Of a stretch of DNA of 64,000 bases, positions 43,342-52,235 are shown piece after piece; the stretch's first letter is position 1; each line of letters begins with the position of its first letter. Origin of the DNA: Pseudomonas xantholysinigenes (GTDB lineage: Bacteria; Pseudomonadota; Gammaproteobacteria; Pseudomonadales; Pseudomonadaceae); the NCBI RefSeq assembly GCF_014268885.2, contig NZ_CP077095.1, positions 3,999,001-4,063,000 on the forward strand, read 5' to 3'. Position numbers and translations under genes: made by a program. Under the pieces are notes generated by a model. The model saw nothing but the letters and a program-made list of their open reading frames with translations, was not told the DNA's origin and made no database searches.

Positions 43342-44580
43342 TCAGCCCAGCTCGCGCAAGCGCCGCTCGATATGCCGGCGCTCCGGCCCCTGGCGAGTCA
43401 GCGCCAGGGCCTGTCGCCAGGCTTCGCGGGCTTGCTCGAGGTTGCCCAGTTGCCAATGCAGCTCGGCCCGCGCGGCATGGGCCAGGTGATAATCGCCCAG
43501 CTCACCCGCTGCGAGGATCGCCTCGACCGCCTGCAACCCCACCTGCGCGCCATCGCGCCTGGCCAACGCCGCCGCCCGGTTCAGCGCCACCACAGGCGAC
43601 GGCCAGTGCCGCTGCAGCACATCATACAAACCGACAATCTCATGCCAATCGGTCGCCTCGGCACTGGGCGCCTCGGCATGCACCGCGGCAATCGCTGCCT
43701 GCACGCTGTAGGGGCCAAATTGGCGGCTGCGCAGCGCCTGTTGCACCAACTGGCAACCTTCGTCGATCTGCGCGCGGTCCCACAAGCTGCGGTCCTGTTC
43801 GTCAAGCAGCACCAGTTCACCGCTGGCATCGCTGCGCGCCTGTTGCCGCGAAGCTTGCAACAGCATCAGCGCCAACAGCCCGAGCACTTCGGCATCGGGC
43901 AGCAGTTGCGCCACGAGCCGGCCCAGGCGAATGGCCTCGTCCATCAGTTCACGGGTGGTCACATGCTCACCCGAGGACGCCGAGTAGCCTTCGTTGAACA
44001 CCAGGTAGATCACCCGCAGCACACTTTCCAGGCGCTGCGGGAGTTCGGCCAGCTCCGGCACCTGGTACGGAATCTTCGCATCACGGATCTTGGCCTTGGC
44101 CCGCACGATGCGCTGGGCAATGGTTGCCGGGCTCTGCAGGAAGGCGTGGGCGATCTGCTCGGTGGTCAAGTCGCACACCTCGCGCAGGGTCAGCGGCACC
44201 TGGGCATCGGCGGCCAGCGCCGGGTGACAGCAGGTGAAGATCAACCGCAGGCGGTCGTCGGCCAGCAACGCCTGTTCACTCGGGTCACTCGCCTCGCCCT
44301 CGAGCAACATGATCAGGTCTGCCTGGGAGCGATCGAAACGCGCCCGCCGACGCAAGCCGTCGATGGCCTTGAAACGGCCGGCGGAGACCAGCCAGGCCCG
44401 TGGATTATCCGGGATGCCATCGCGTTGCCAACGCTCGACGGCGATGAAGAAGGCATCGTGCATGGCCTCCTCGGCCAGGTCGAAGTCCCCCAGCAGGCGA
44501 ATCAGGGTCGCGAGGATGCGCCGGGAGTCGCGCCGGTAGACCGCCTCGACCTCCTGACGCACAAGCATTTCCGTGGTCAT
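43342..44580 (-). CDS. ECF42-type RNA polymerase sigma factor with TPR-like C-terminal extension
   Basis: This is a 412-residue extracytoplasmic-function-type sigma factor. The sigma2 region is at about 10-80 (Y..H/R...ATLIRLLGDFDLAEEAMHDAF) and sigma4 at about 130-180 (TLREVCDLTTEQIAHAFLQSPATIAQRI). A long helical extension with repeat-like units follows, ending EAWRQALALTRQGPERRHIERRL. That extension and the adjacent DGPF gene are the marks of the ECF42 group, in which the C-terminal extension is important for activity. No classical anti-sigma gene is adjacent. Last gene of a three-gene minus-strand unit. Confidence 0.87.
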   Translation of the reverse strand: MTTEMLVRQEVEAVYRRDSRRILATLIRLLGDFDLAEEAMHDAFFIAVERWQRDGIPDNPRAWLVSAGRFKAIDGLRRRARFDRSQADLIMLLEGEASDPSEQALLADDRLRLIFTCCHPALAADAQVPLTLREVCDLTTEQIAHAFLQSPATIAQRIVRAKAKIRDAKIPYQVPELAELPQRLESVLRVIYLVFNEGYSASSGEHVTTRELMDEAIRLGRLVAQLLPDAEVLGLLALMLLQASRQQARSDASGELVLLDEQDRSLWDRAQIDEGCQLVQQALRSRQFGPYSVQAAIAAVHAEAPSAEATDWHEIVGLYDVLQRHWPSPVVALNRAAALARRDGAQVGLQAVEAILAAGELGDYHLAHAARAELHWQLGNLEQAREAWRQALALTRQGPERRHIERRLRELG

Positions 44581-44627
44581 CGGATGGGCATTCCCTGCTG
44601 CGTCATGCGGGTTGTCCTCGCTCCCAT

Positions 44628-44972
44628 TCAGGGTTGCAGTTCACGCACAGGCCGGACCTCGACGCTGCCAACCCGCGCTGCCGGGATGCCCTTGGCGATA
44701 TTCAGCGCCTCGTTGAGATCCCGGGCATCGACCAGGTAGAAGCCGGCCAGCTGCTCCTTGGTTTCGGCAAACGGGCCGTCGGTCAGGCTCATCTGCCCAC
44801 CTCGCACGCGCACCGTGGTCGCGGTCTGCACCGGCTTGAGCGCCTCGGCCGCCAGCATGCGCCCGCTGCCCTGGATGGATTCGGCGTAGGCCATGCACTC
44901 GGCGTCTTCAGGGCTGTCGGGCAAGCTGTGCAGCAGCGTTTCGTCACAATAGACCAGGCACAGGTATTTCAT
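44628..44972 (-). CDS. DGPF/YCII-domain protein
   Basis: This is a 114-residue ferredoxin-fold protein with the family motif TDGPFAETKEQLAGFYLVD. GGAG precedes the ATG at 44972 by 6 nt. YCII-domain proteins are regular partners of ECF42 sigma factors; their biochemical role (possibly an enzyme or sensor) is unproven. It lies between the SnoaL-like and sigma factor genes, with 47 nt to the latter. Confidence 0.87.
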   Translation of the reverse strand: MKYLCLVYCDETLLHSLPDSPEDAECMAYAESIQGSGRMLAAEALKPVQTATTVRVRGGQMSLTDGPFAETKEQLAGFYLVDARDLNEALNIAKGIPAARVGSVEVRPVRELQP

Positions 44973-45016
44973 GATCGTCTCCAGCAGGTCGGGCGGGTGA
45001 TAGGCGATGGGCGGTA

Positions 45017-45442
45017 TCAAGGCTTGAGGTTGAACAGGGCCTTCTGCGTTTCCATGTCGATCGGCGCCGACCAATGTTCATGGATCACCTGCCATTGACC
45101 GCCGCTGCGCCGGTAGGCGACGGTGGCACGCATGAAGCCGCACTGGCTTTCATCGTCGGACGGGCCGCAGCGGTTGAGCCAGTGGGCCAGGCCCAGGTCA
45201 CCGTCGGCATGCACGGTCAGTTGCGCCAGTTCGAACACCATCGGCCCGGTGCAATAGCCCATGCACATTTCCCAATGCGCGCGGTAGGCGGCCTTGCCTT
45301 TGAATTGCAGGGCCTGGATGGCATCGAAGGCCAGGATGTCGTCAGCGTAGGGTTGGACAATGCGCTCGATGTCACGCTCGCGCACGGCCTGCATCCATTG
45401 CTCGATCAGTTGGCGGATCTCGGTTTCAGCTGCAGCATTCAT
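45017..45442 (-). CDS. SnoaL-like/YybH-type nuclear transport factor 2 fold protein
   Basis: This is a 141-residue protein of the NTF2/SnoaL fold: EIRQLIEQWMQAVRERDIERIVQPYADDILAFD near the N-terminus, and HADGDLGLAHWLN and GQWQVIHEHWSAP at the end. Relatives are small hydrolases or isomerases of unknown substrate. The ATG at 45442 follows GGGAG. Its place upstream of the DGPF and ECF42 genes in one direction suggests co-transcription, though a longer gap makes that uncertain. Confidence 0.82.
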   Translation of the reverse strand: MNAAAETEIRQLIEQWMQAVRERDIERIVQPYADDILAFDAIQALQFKGKAAYRAHWEMCMGYCTGPMVFELAQLTVHADGDLGLAHWLNRCGPSDDESQCGFMRATVAYRRSGGQWQVIHEHWSAPIDMETQKALFNLKP

Positions 45443-45551
45443 CGGTGCGTTCTCCCAGGGCTTGCCTGCTTGGCGCCGAGCACATGCTGGCACCTTCAAC
45501 ACTGGTCGAACGGCAAGATCGTCAATCGACAACCCACCTGAAAAAACTACC

Positions 45552-46193
45552 TCAGGCAGGCACGGCCTGGATGAACTCGCGGTACCCCGACAAAATCACA
45601 TACCCAGCGAAATAGCAGAAAATCGCCGCCGACAGCAGGTATGACCAGGTCAGCAGGCGATCACCCAGCAGCCGCCCGCCATGGCTGGCGATACCGCACA
45701 ACGAGGCGCACCAGAACAGCCCCGCGGCAAAGAAGCCGCCGAGAAACAGGCCAGCATCAAGCGCGCTACCGGCACCGGACCTGGAAATCAACACGCCACC
45801 CACCGCGGCAAACCAGAGGATCGCACTGGGTGACGACATGGCCAGGAAGATGCCGCGCAGGAACTCGCGCCAGCCCGACTCGACCACCACCTCGCCCCGC
45901 GCCTCCAGGTGCCCGCCACGCCAGGCGGCCAGCAACATCTTCAACGCGAACCACACCAACAGTGCCGAGCCACCGAGCCACAATGTCCAGCGCACGCTCT
46001 CGAACTGCAGCAACACGGTCATGCCCGCCAGCGCCGCGATGGCATAGATCAGGTCGCCGACACAGGTGCCAAGCCCCAGCCAGAATCCTTGCAGGAAGCC
46101 CCGTTGCATGGCCAGGGTGATCATGGCGATGTTGGCGATGCCGATGTCCAGGCACAGGGACAGGCTGAGAAGAAATCCGTTGGAAAAGGGCAT
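45552..46193 (-). CDS. LysE-family exporter
   Basis: This is a 213-residue permease with six hydrophobic helices (FSNGFLLSLSLCLDIGIANIAMITLAMQRGFLQGFWLGLG start), the LysE/RhtB superfamily pattern with conserved L-G-x-G-T/C at the loop. It exports an amino acid or similar compound. The start at 46193 follows a poor ribosome-binding site. The gene is between the ECF42 unit and hicAB. Confidence 0.83.
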   Translation of the reverse strand: MPFSNGFLLSLSLCLDIGIANIAMITLAMQRGFLQGFWLGLGTCVGDLIYAIAALAGMTVLLQFESVRWTLWLGGSALLVWFALKMLLAAWRGGHLEARGEVVVESGWREFLRGIFLAMSSPSAILWFAAVGGVLISRSGAGSALDAGLFLGGFFAAGLFWCASLCGIASHGGRLLGDRLLTWSYLLSAAIFCYFAGYVILSGYREFIQAVPA

Positions 46194-46268
46194 GGGTGGC
46201 TCGGCTGCGAACAAGAGTCAGCGGATTGAACCCGAATGCAGCCTGGCGGTACAGCGGCAATCCACGGC

Positions 46269-46601
46269 TCAGACCATCGCCGCCTGCTCGAAGACCTCGT
46301 CGGCCCATTGATTGAGGCTCTTGCCCGCGGCGCGGGCGGCAATGCTGGCCGCGGCGTGTACCTCGGGACGGATGCGCAGCATCACCTTGCCCGAGGCCGG
46401 CTTCTCAGGCGTGATGCCCTGCTCGGCACAGTCAGCCAGGTAATCATCCAGCGCCTCGCGAAACGCCTCATGCAACTCGGGCACGGCACTGGCGTGAAAA
46501 CTGATGATGTCCCGCAGGCCCAGCACGCGGCCCACGAAGATATCGTCGCGCGCGTCGTACTCGATACGCGCCGCATAGCCTTTGTAGCGCATGCAACTCA
46601 T
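46269..46601 (-). CDS. hicB: HicB-family antitoxin
   Basis: This is a 110-residue antitoxin with the HicB partial RNase H-like domain (MRYKGYAARIEYDARDDIFVGRVLGL, about 4-29) and a C-terminal ribbon-helix-helix (VMLRIRPEVHAAASIAARAAG). GGAG lies 8 nt before the ATG at 46601. Its ATG overlaps the stop codon of hicA (ATGA), so the pair is translationally coupled. Confidence 0.88.
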   Translation of the reverse strand: MSCMRYKGYAARIEYDARDDIFVGRVLGLRDIISFHASAVPELHEAFREALDDYLADCAEQGITPEKPASGKVMLRIRPEVHAAASIAARAAGKSLNQWADEVFEQAAMV

Positions 46602-46852
46602 GGTCGGACTCCCGCCCGCAACAGGAACTCGCGGGCTTCTTCTATCTGATATCGCCTGGCCTCCTTGCCAGGGTGAGGACGATGGCAGCGCCAGCACTGC
46701 CCAGCCAACAGGATCTTGACCCTCGAACCCTGACGTTCGACGACCTGGCCGCCAAGGTGCAGCACCAGCGCCTCGATTTCGGCAAACGCCAGCGAAGTCG
46801 TGGTTGGTGTCCTGAATAGAATGTCCAGAATCTTGCGATATCGAGTGTTCAT
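46598..46852 (-). CDS. hicA: HicA-type toxin, non-canonical (Arg in place of the usual catalytic His)
   Basis: This is an 84-residue HicA-like mRNA interferase of the dsRNA-binding fold. The typical glycine-ser-his motif is GSRVKI here, so the usual catalytic His is Arg, yet the HRPHPGKE and EAREFLLRAGV segments of the family remain. I believe a HicA subgroup with this pattern exists, so the gene may still be functional. No strong ribosome-binding site is visible; a perfect inverted repeat (46860-46880) precedes the gene. Confidence 0.8.
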   Translation of the reverse strand: MNTRYRKILDILFRTPTTTSLAFAEIEALVLHLGGQVVERQGSRVKILLAGQCWRCHRPHPGKEARRYQIEEAREFLLRAGVRP

Positions 46853-46859
46853 CGGAAAA

Positions 46860-46880
46860 TGCTATCAAATAAAGATAGCA
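46860..46880. promoter_or_regulatory. Palindromic operator candidate of hicAB
   Basis: TGCTATC-AAATAAA-GATAGCA is a perfect 7-bp inverted repeat around a 7-bp A+T-rich centre, 8 bp upstream of the hicA start. In HicAB systems the antitoxin binds such sites to repress its own operon. Confidence 0.65.
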
Positions 46881-46910
46881 CCTTCCCTCGCGACATTCAT
46901 TCAGGATTTT

Positions 46911-47864
46911 TCACCCCGCCAGCACCTGCGCATAACGTTCGCGATCGATGTTGGCGCCGCTGAGCACCACCGCGACCCGCCTGCCGGCTTGCCGTTCGCG
47001 CTCCTGCAGCAACGCGGCCAGGGCCGCCGCACCTGCCCCCTCGGCAGTGTTGTGGGTGGTTTCGTGATACAGGCGCATGGCCTCGGCAATCTCCTGGTCA
47101 TCCACCCGCACGATACGCGCCGCGTGTTCGCGCACCAGGGCAAACGCCTGCGGATGCGGCACGCGACAGGCCATGCCGTCGGCGAAGGTGTCGGCGCTGG
47201 CGGTGGTGACGATACGCCCCTGCTCGAAGCTGCGGGCATAGGCGTCGGCGGCACTGGAGACCACACCGACGATTTCGGTGGACAGCCCCAGCAGGTTGCG
47301 CGCCTGGATCAGCCCACAGATGCCCGAGCCCATGCCGATCGGCACGTACACGCAATCCAGGTCGGTGACCGCCTCGAACAGCTCCAGGGCATAGGTGGCC
47401 ACGCCACGCACCAGTTCCGGATGGAACGACGGTACCATCGCATAGCCGCGCGCCTCGGCCAGCCGCGCGGCCTCTTCACGGGCAACGTCGAAGTCCACGC
47501 CATGCTCCACCAGTTCGGCCCCCAGGGCGCGCATGGCGGCGTTCTTCTCCCGCGAGTTGCCTTCGGGCACCACGATCACCAGCGGCAAGCCGGCCTGGCG
47601 CGCCGCCAGGGCCATGCTCTGGCCATGGTTGCCACGGGTGGCGGTGACCAGCCCACGGGGTACCCGGCCACTGGCCAGCAGCGAGCGCACATAGACCAGC
47701 CCACCGCGCACCTTGAACGCACCGGTGGGGGCATGGTTCTCGTGCTTGACCCACACCGTGCACCCCACCCGCTCGGCCAGCAACGGCCAGGCGTGTTGCG
47801 GGGTCGGCGGAACATGCTGGTGAACGAAGGCGGCGGCTTCGCGCAGGGCGGCCAGGTCGAACAT
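46911..47864 (-). CDS. PLP-dependent threonine/serine dehydratase-like enzyme
   Basis: This is a 317-residue fold-type II PLP enzyme. Lys51 in the PTGAFKVRGG motif (46-55) is the Schiff-base lysine; TRGNHGQS is the phosphate-binding loop and VPIGMGSGICG the glycine-rich loop. Threonine or serine dehydratase is the best family match (PF00291), but related ectoine or beta-hydroxy-amino-acid lyases are possible. It is divergent from a MocR-type regulator that may control it. Confidence 0.83.
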   Translation of the reverse strand: MFDLAALREAAAFVHQHVPPTPQHAWPLLAERVGCTVWVKHENHAPTGAFKVRGGLVYVRSLLASGRVPRGLVTATRGNHGQSMALAARQAGLPLVIVVPEGNSREKNAAMRALGAELVEHGVDFDVAREEAARLAEARGYAMVPSFHPELVRGVATYALELFEAVTDLDCVYVPIGMGSGICGLIQARNLLGLSTEIVGVVSSAADAYARSFEQGRIVTTASADTFADGMACRVPHPQAFALVREHAARIVRVDDQEIAEAMRLYHETTHNTAEGAGAAALAALLQERERQAGRRVAVVLSGANIDRERYAQVLAG

Positions 47865-47914
47865 GGCGGGCTTCCTTATCGGTAGTGGGTTGAACCGATC
47901 CTAAGGGCCGGGCA

Positions 47915-47944
47915 TTGTATGGGTCCAAACTTATATTGCATGGG
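47915..47944. promoter_or_regulatory. Direct repeats at the MocR-type regulator start
   Basis: TTGTATGGG (47915-47923) and TTGCATGGG (47936-47944) are direct repeats spaced 21 bp start to start, about two helical turns. MocR regulators often bind such repeated half-sites near their own start. The two candidate start codons fall within the repeats, suggesting autoregulation. Confidence 0.45.
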
Positions 47945-49298
47945 CGACAATTTCGTGTGGCTTCCCACCCTGCCGGACAACCAGCAACCGCGCTACCTGG
48001 CGCTGGTCGATGCCATTGCCGCCGCCATCGAGCAGGGTGAACTGAAGATTGGCGAGCGCCTGCCGCCACAGCGACGCCTGGCCTGGGCCCTGGGCCTGAA
48101 CCCGAGCACCACGCAGCAAGCCTACCGCGAGGCGGCCGCGCGGCATTTGGTAGCCGGCGAGGTCGGGCGCGGCACCTACGTGCTGGCGGGCAGCAAGGAG
48201 GCGACGCTGTTCCGCCTCAAGCAGCCAGACCGTTGCCAGCAGGTGATCGACCTGTCGACCAACGTCCCCGTAGCCGACCCACATAACCGCGACCTCGAAC
48301 ACAGCCTGCGCAGCCTGCTCGAACAGGATGAAGTCACGTTGCTCGACCATTACCTGGACCCCGAGCAACTGCTGCTGGGGCGGATTCAGGGAGCCCGCTG
48401 GCTGGCCAACCGCGGCCTGGACCTTGCGCCAGAGAATCTGCTGCTCTGCGGTGGCGCGCAACAGGCCCTGATCCTGGTGTTGCAGTCGTTGTGCCAGGCG
48501 GGCGAAGCGGTGCTGGTCGAGGCTCTGACCGCCCCAGGCATCAAGGCCGCCTGCCGCCAACTGCGCCTGCCGGTGCACGCTGTAGCCCTGGATGAACAAG
48601 GCCTGCGCCCGGACGAACTGGACCGTGTCGCCCGTGCCAGTGGCGCGCGCGTGCTGGTGACCACCCCAACCTTGCACAACCCGACCGGGGCCTGCATGGA
48701 CGAGGCCCGGCGCCAGGCGCTGGCGCAAGTCGCCAAGCGTCACCAACTGCTGGTCATCGAGGATGACGTCTATGGCGCCTTGACCGACCGGCCGCCGCTC
48801 TACCCCTTGCTCGAAGGCCGGGGCGTGCTGATCAGCAGCTTGTCCAAGACCGTGGCCGCCGGCCTGCGCCTGGGCTGGATCGTCGCCAGGCCAGCGCTGT
48901 TGGAACAGATCGACCCCCATGCCCAGGCCACCCACTGGTCGGTATCGCCGCTGAACCTGCGTATCGCCTGCCAGTGGATCGCCGACGGCAGCGCAGCCCG
49001 GCGCCTGGCCTGGCAGCGGGAGGAACTGGCCGAACGTTGGCGCCTGGCGCGGACTATCCTGGGCGATGCGCTAGCAGTCGAAGGCATGCCATCACCCCAT
49101 GCCTGGCTGGCCACCTCGACAGATGCCGAGACACTGGTTGCCCGCTGCCGCACACAAGGGGTGGAGATTGTCCCGGCCAGCGTGTTCGCGGTGGGTACCG
49201 ACAAGGTGCCGGCAGTGCGGGTCAGCCTTTCGGCGGCGCGCAGCCGGGCCCAGCTGAAACAGGGCCTGGAGCTGATACGCCGACAACAATCACCGTAG
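47940..49298 (+). CDS. MocR-family GntR/aminotransferase-like transcriptional regulator
   Basis: This is a 452-residue regulator: an N-terminal GntR winged helix (RYLALVDAIAAAIEQGELKIGERLPPQRRLAWALGLN, about 20-60) fused to a fold-type I aminotransferase domain with PLP Lys in SLSKTVAAGLRLGW. Such proteins sense PLP or amino-acid signals and often regulate a divergent gene. The dehydratase at 46911 is the likely target. Start is uncertain: 47940 and 47919 are both in frame and neither has a Shine-Dalgarno. Confidence 0.87.
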   Translation: MGDNFVWLPTLPDNQQPRYLALVDAIAAAIEQGELKIGERLPPQRRLAWALGLNPSTTQQAYREAAARHLVAGEVGRGTYVLAGSKEATLFRLKQPDRCQQVIDLSTNVPVADPHNRDLEHSLRSLLEQDEVTLLDHYLDPEQLLLGRIQGARWLANRGLDLAPENLLLCGGAQQALILVLQSLCQAGEAVLVEALTAPGIKAACRQLRLPVHAVALDEQGLRPDELDRVARASGARVLVTTPTLHNPTGACMDEARRQALAQVAKRHQLLVIEDDVYGALTDRPPLYPLLEGRGVLISSLSKTVAAGLRLGWIVARPALLEQIDPHAQATHWSVSPLNLRIACQWIADGSAARRLAWQREELAERWRLARTILGDALAVEGMPSPHAWLATSTDAETLVARCRTQGVEIVPASVFAVGTDKVPAVRVSLSAARSRAQLKQGLELIRRQQSP

Positions 49299-49349
49299 GC
49301 GATCGCCCAGCCCTGTGTGGCTGCGCTGGCGCCCAGGGAGCTGTTATCC

Positions 49350-49443
49350 CTGTGGCAGCGGGCTTGGCGGACCGCCGCGAAGCAGACCCCGCGGTGCCAG
49401 GCAGCGGCTTCGCCGGTGTTCGCGGGCAAGCCGCTCCCACAGG
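49350..49443. repeat. REPIN, degenerate left arm
   Basis: ctgtggcagcgggcttggcg on the left and ttcgcgggcaagccgctcccacagg on the right form inverted REP cores with a palindromic centre. It sits between the MocR gene and the convergent DUF2790 gene. Confidence 0.75.
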
Positions 49444-49465
49444 ACAACGCTCATAAAACAAGGCC

Positions 49466-49723
49466 TCAATTGAGCCGGCAACCCTCGCCCATCGCACGAT
49501 ACTGCAAGGTATGCACTTGGCCCTGGTGGTCCTCGTAGGTCATGGTGGCAGGCACCACGTCGCAAACGTTGGGGATGGTCGACAGGCTGATGACACGCTT
49601 GATGTCGAGGTTGGTGGAGTAGTCGTACTGCTCGACCGCAGGTTGGCTGGAGGCGGTCTTGGCCTCATCGGCGAGGGCGAACGAGGACATACCGACCAAT
49701 GCAAGAATCAGTAGGGCTTTCAT
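49466..49723 (-). CDS. DUF2790-domain small exported protein
   Basis: This is an 85-residue protein with a signal peptide (MKALLILALVGMSSFALA) and the DUF2790 pattern YDYSTNLDIKRVISLS...VPATMTYEDHQG.....YR. AAGG is about 9 nt before the ATG at 49723. Members are pseudomonad-specific periplasmic proteins of unknown role, sometimes linked to metals. Confidence 0.8.
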   Translation of the reverse strand: MKALLILALVGMSSFALADEAKTASSQPAVEQYDYSTNLDIKRVISLSTIPNVCDVVPATMTYEDHQGQVHTLQYRAMGEGCRLN

Positions 49724-49973
49724 GGGTGTTGACCTTGATGGCTATCAAGCTGATCGCGTGACTTCTGAAGCCGTCAATGGCGCGGAGAAGTTGTCATCGA
49801 CTGCGAAGATGACACGAAGTACCGATCCCGCTTTATCGTACTGCTGGGGGGATGTGGGAAATTTTACTCCCCGATCGCAATAGTTGAACCCCGAACTCGG
49901 ACATTCACCCTTGTCGGATTTGCAACAATCTGCGACAAAGCGCGGCCCACCAGGACAGGTATCCCAACGCCCC

Positions 49974-50414
49974 ATGAACTGCACCCGCCTCCCCGCCCTC
50001 CAGCGCCGCCTGCTGGATCACTTCTACCGCCAGCACGGCTCACGCATGCGTGCCACCGGCGAAGGCGAGCAGTGGGTGGCCCGCGCGGATGAAATCATTG
50101 CTGGGCTGAACCTGACGCCCGTCACTGGCGGCCAGTGGCTGACGGCTCTGTTCGTCGCCCCGCCATGGCGGGGCCAACGCGTGGCCTCGCGCTTGGTCGA
50201 CACTGCGCTGCAAGATGCGCCCGGCGCCACCTGGCTGTTCTGCCACCCGGACCTGGCGCCCTTCTACCAGAACCTGGCCTTCACCCCCGCCGTCGACCTG
50301 CCCGAAGCCCTGGCCTCGCGCCTGGCCCGCTACCAGCGCAGCAAGCCGCTGATCGCAATGGTCCGCGGTCAGTCGTCGGCAATATCAAGCCCGGGGAACA
50401 GCACCTCGGTGTAG
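49974..50414 (+). CDS. GNAT-family N-acetyltransferase
   Basis: This is a 146-residue acetyltransferase: [24 protein letters not shown] (about 58-81) gives the acetyl-CoA binding loop R-G-x-x-V/A, and [10 protein letters not shown] marks the C-terminal strand. The ATG at 49974 has only a poor ribosome-binding site. Its 3' end overlaps the convergent deformylase gene by 46 nt. Substrate unknown. Confidence 0.82.
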   Translation: MNCTRLPALQRRLLDHFYRQHGSRMRATGEGEQWVARADEIIAGLNLTPVTGGQWLTALFVAPPWRGQRVASRLVDTALQDAPGATWLFCHPDLAPFYQNLAFTPAVDLPEALASRLARYQRSKPLIAMVRGQSSAISSPGNSTSV

Positions 50415-50905
50415 CCGAACTTGCTGAAATCCTGGATCCGCGAGGGATACAGGCGACCGATCAAGTGATCGCATTCGTGCTGCACCACCCGTGCGTGAAA
50501 GCCGTCGGCGAATCGGTTGATCGGCTTGCCCTGGGGGTCGATGCCCGAATAGCTGATGTGCTTGTAGCGCGGCACCACGCCGCGCAGGCCCGGCACCGAC
50601 AGACACCCCTCCCAGCCGTCCTCGACCTCCATGGCCAGCGGCGTGATCACCGGGTTGAGGAGGATGGTCCGCGGCACCGGCTCGGCATCCGGGTAGCGCT
50701 CGCTACGCTCGAAACCAAAGATCACCATTTGCAGGTCGATGCCGACCTGCGGCGCGGCCAGGCCCACACCACCGACATGGGCCATGGTTTCGAACATGTC
50801 GTCGATCAGTTGCTGCAGCTCGGCGCTGCCGAGCATGTGCTCAGGTACCGGTGGGGCAATGCGCAGCAAGCGCTCATCGCCCATCTTGAGAATGTCGCGG
50901 ATCAT
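50369..50905 (-). CDS. def: Peptide deformylase (second copy type)
   Basis: This is a 178-residue metalloenzyme that removes the formyl group from nascent proteins. All three motifs are present: GVGLAAPQ (46-53), EGCLS (99-103, metal Cys) and HECDH (143-147). It is not in the usual def-fmt-rsmB context, so it is probably a second paralogue. The ATG overlaps the stop of yihY by 1 nt (TGATG), coupling translation. Confidence 0.93.
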   Translation of the reverse strand: MIRDILKMGDERLLRIAPPVPEHMLGSAELQQLIDDMFETMAHVGGVGLAAPQVGIDLQMVIFGFERSERYPDAEPVPRTILLNPVITPLAMEVEDGWEGCLSVPGLRGVVPRYKHISYSGIDPQGKPINRFADGFHARVVQHECDHLIGRLYPSRIQDFSKFGYTEVLFPGLDIADD

Positions 50906-51861
50906 CAGGTGTTGGGCTCGCGGGTCTGGGGTTCGGGAGTTACCGGGTGCTCATGACCGAGCACGGTAACGGTCTGTTGCGGATTGTCCTCGTTGAAGGT
51001 TTTTTCGCCAGGGTCCTTGCCCTCGGCCGACATATGCTCGATCACCGCGTTCATCTCCGCGCCCAGCAACAGCACCGCGGCGGAGATGTAGAAGTACAGC
51101 AGCAGCACGATGATCGCGCCGATGCTGCCATACATGGCGTTGTAGTCAGCGAAGGTCTTCACGTAGTAGGCAAAGCCCAGCGAAGCGACGATCCATACCA
51201 CCACCGCCAGCACCGAGCCGGGGGTGATGAAGCGGAATTTCTGCTTTACGTCGGGCATCACGTAGTAGATCAGCGCCACCGCGACCATCATCAGGATGAT
51301 GATCGCCGGCCAGCGCAGGATGGTCCAGACCACCACCACCGCCTCTTCCAGCCCCACCTGCGAGGCAATCCACTCCATCACCTGCGGGCCGAGCACCATC
51401 AACGCGGCGGCGGCCAACAGCATGCCGGCGACGCCAACGGTATAAATGATCGACAACGGGATGCGTTTCCACACCGGGCGCCCTTCCGGCACGTCATAGG
51501 CGGCATTCATCGCGCTCATCATCAGGCGCACGCCGGCCGAGGCGGTCCACAGGGCGATGACGATACCCACCGACAGCAGGCCGCCCTTGGACTGCTGCAA
51601 CTGGTCGATCACCGGGTTGACCTGCTCCAGGGCCTGGGGCGGCAGTACCAGTTCCGACTGCAGGCGCAGCCAGGAAAAGAAATCCGGCAGGTGCAGGAAG
51701 CCGATCAGGGCAATCAGGAACAGCAGGAAGGGGAACAGCGAGAACAACATCTGGTAGGCCAGCGCGGAGGCATAGGTGGACATCTCGTCGTCGAGAAACT
51801 CCTTGACGGTGCGCACCAGCACGCGGTGCAGGGGCAGGCCGCGCAGGTCGGGGAAAATCAT
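50905..51861 (-). CDS. YihY/UPF0761-family inner-membrane protein
   Basis: This is a 318-residue protein with six predicted helices ([34 protein letters not shown] start), the YihY/virulence-factor BrkB family. Relatives were formerly called ribonuclease BN, which is now considered wrong. AAGGAGA lies 6 nt before the ATG. It is coupled to the def gene. The function is unknown. Confidence 0.88.
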   Translation of the reverse strand: MIFPDLRGLPLHRVLVRTVKEFLDDEMSTYASALAYQMLFSLFPFLLFLIALIGFLHLPDFFSWLRLQSELVLPPQALEQVNPVIDQLQQSKGGLLSVGIVIALWTASAGVRLMMSAMNAAYDVPEGRPVWKRIPLSIIYTVGVAGMLLAAAALMVLGPQVMEWIASQVGLEEAVVVVWTILRWPAIIILMMVAVALIYYVMPDVKQKFRFITPGSVLAVVVWIVASLGFAYYVKTFADYNAMYGSIGAIIVLLLYFYISAAVLLLGAEMNAVIEHMSAEGKDPGEKTFNEDNPQQTVTVLGHEHPVTPEPQTREPNT

Positions 51862-52008
51862 AGCGTCTCCTTTCGCCGCTTGAACTCGGAGGGTCGGCCA
51901 AGACCATAAGCAGGCCTGGCAATGCAGACAAGTCTAATAGACCGTGCCGCAACTGTGACGGCTCAATGGCACATGCAGGAAAACGGCTACCCGGGAACAT
52001 GATGATGA

Positions 52009-52039
52009 CTGCAGGAACCAGCCGTGCTGGCTCCTGCAG
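52009..52039 (-). terminator. Hairpin downstream of the CsbD gene
   Basis: CTGCAGGAACCAGC-CGT-GCTGGCTCCTGCAG forms a 14-bp stem with one mismatch, 16 nt after the CsbD stop. A T-run is absent. Confidence 0.5.
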
Positions 52040-52055
52040 TTCAATCAGGCAAGCA

Positions 52056-52235
52056 TCACGGCTTCTTCACGGCATCCTTGACCTTGCCCACCGCCTGCTG
52101 CGCCTCGCCCTTGAGTTCCTGGGCCTTGCCTTCGGCGCGCAGTTTGTCGTTGCCGGTCACCTTGCCGACGCCCTGCTTGATGTTGCCCACGGCCTCGTTG
52201 GCCAGGCCCTTCGCTTTGTCCTTGGTGCCACTCAT
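52056..52235 (-). CDS. CsbD-family stress protein
   Basis: This is a 59-residue hydrophilic helical protein. The lysine- and glycine-rich pattern ([20 protein letters not shown] and [20 protein letters not shown]) is the CsbD signature. Relatives are strongly induced in general stress. AGGAGA lies 7 nt before the ATG at 52235. Confidence 0.9.
   Translation of the reverse strand: MSGTKDKAKGLANEAVGNIKQGVGKVTGNDKLRAEGKAQELKGEAQQAVGKVKDAVKKP

Noticed and set aside
49745..49984. 79-codon minus-strand frame upstream of DUF2790
   Set aside because: Cys/Pro/Ser-rich translation with no ribosome-binding site; overlaps the start of the GNAT gene.
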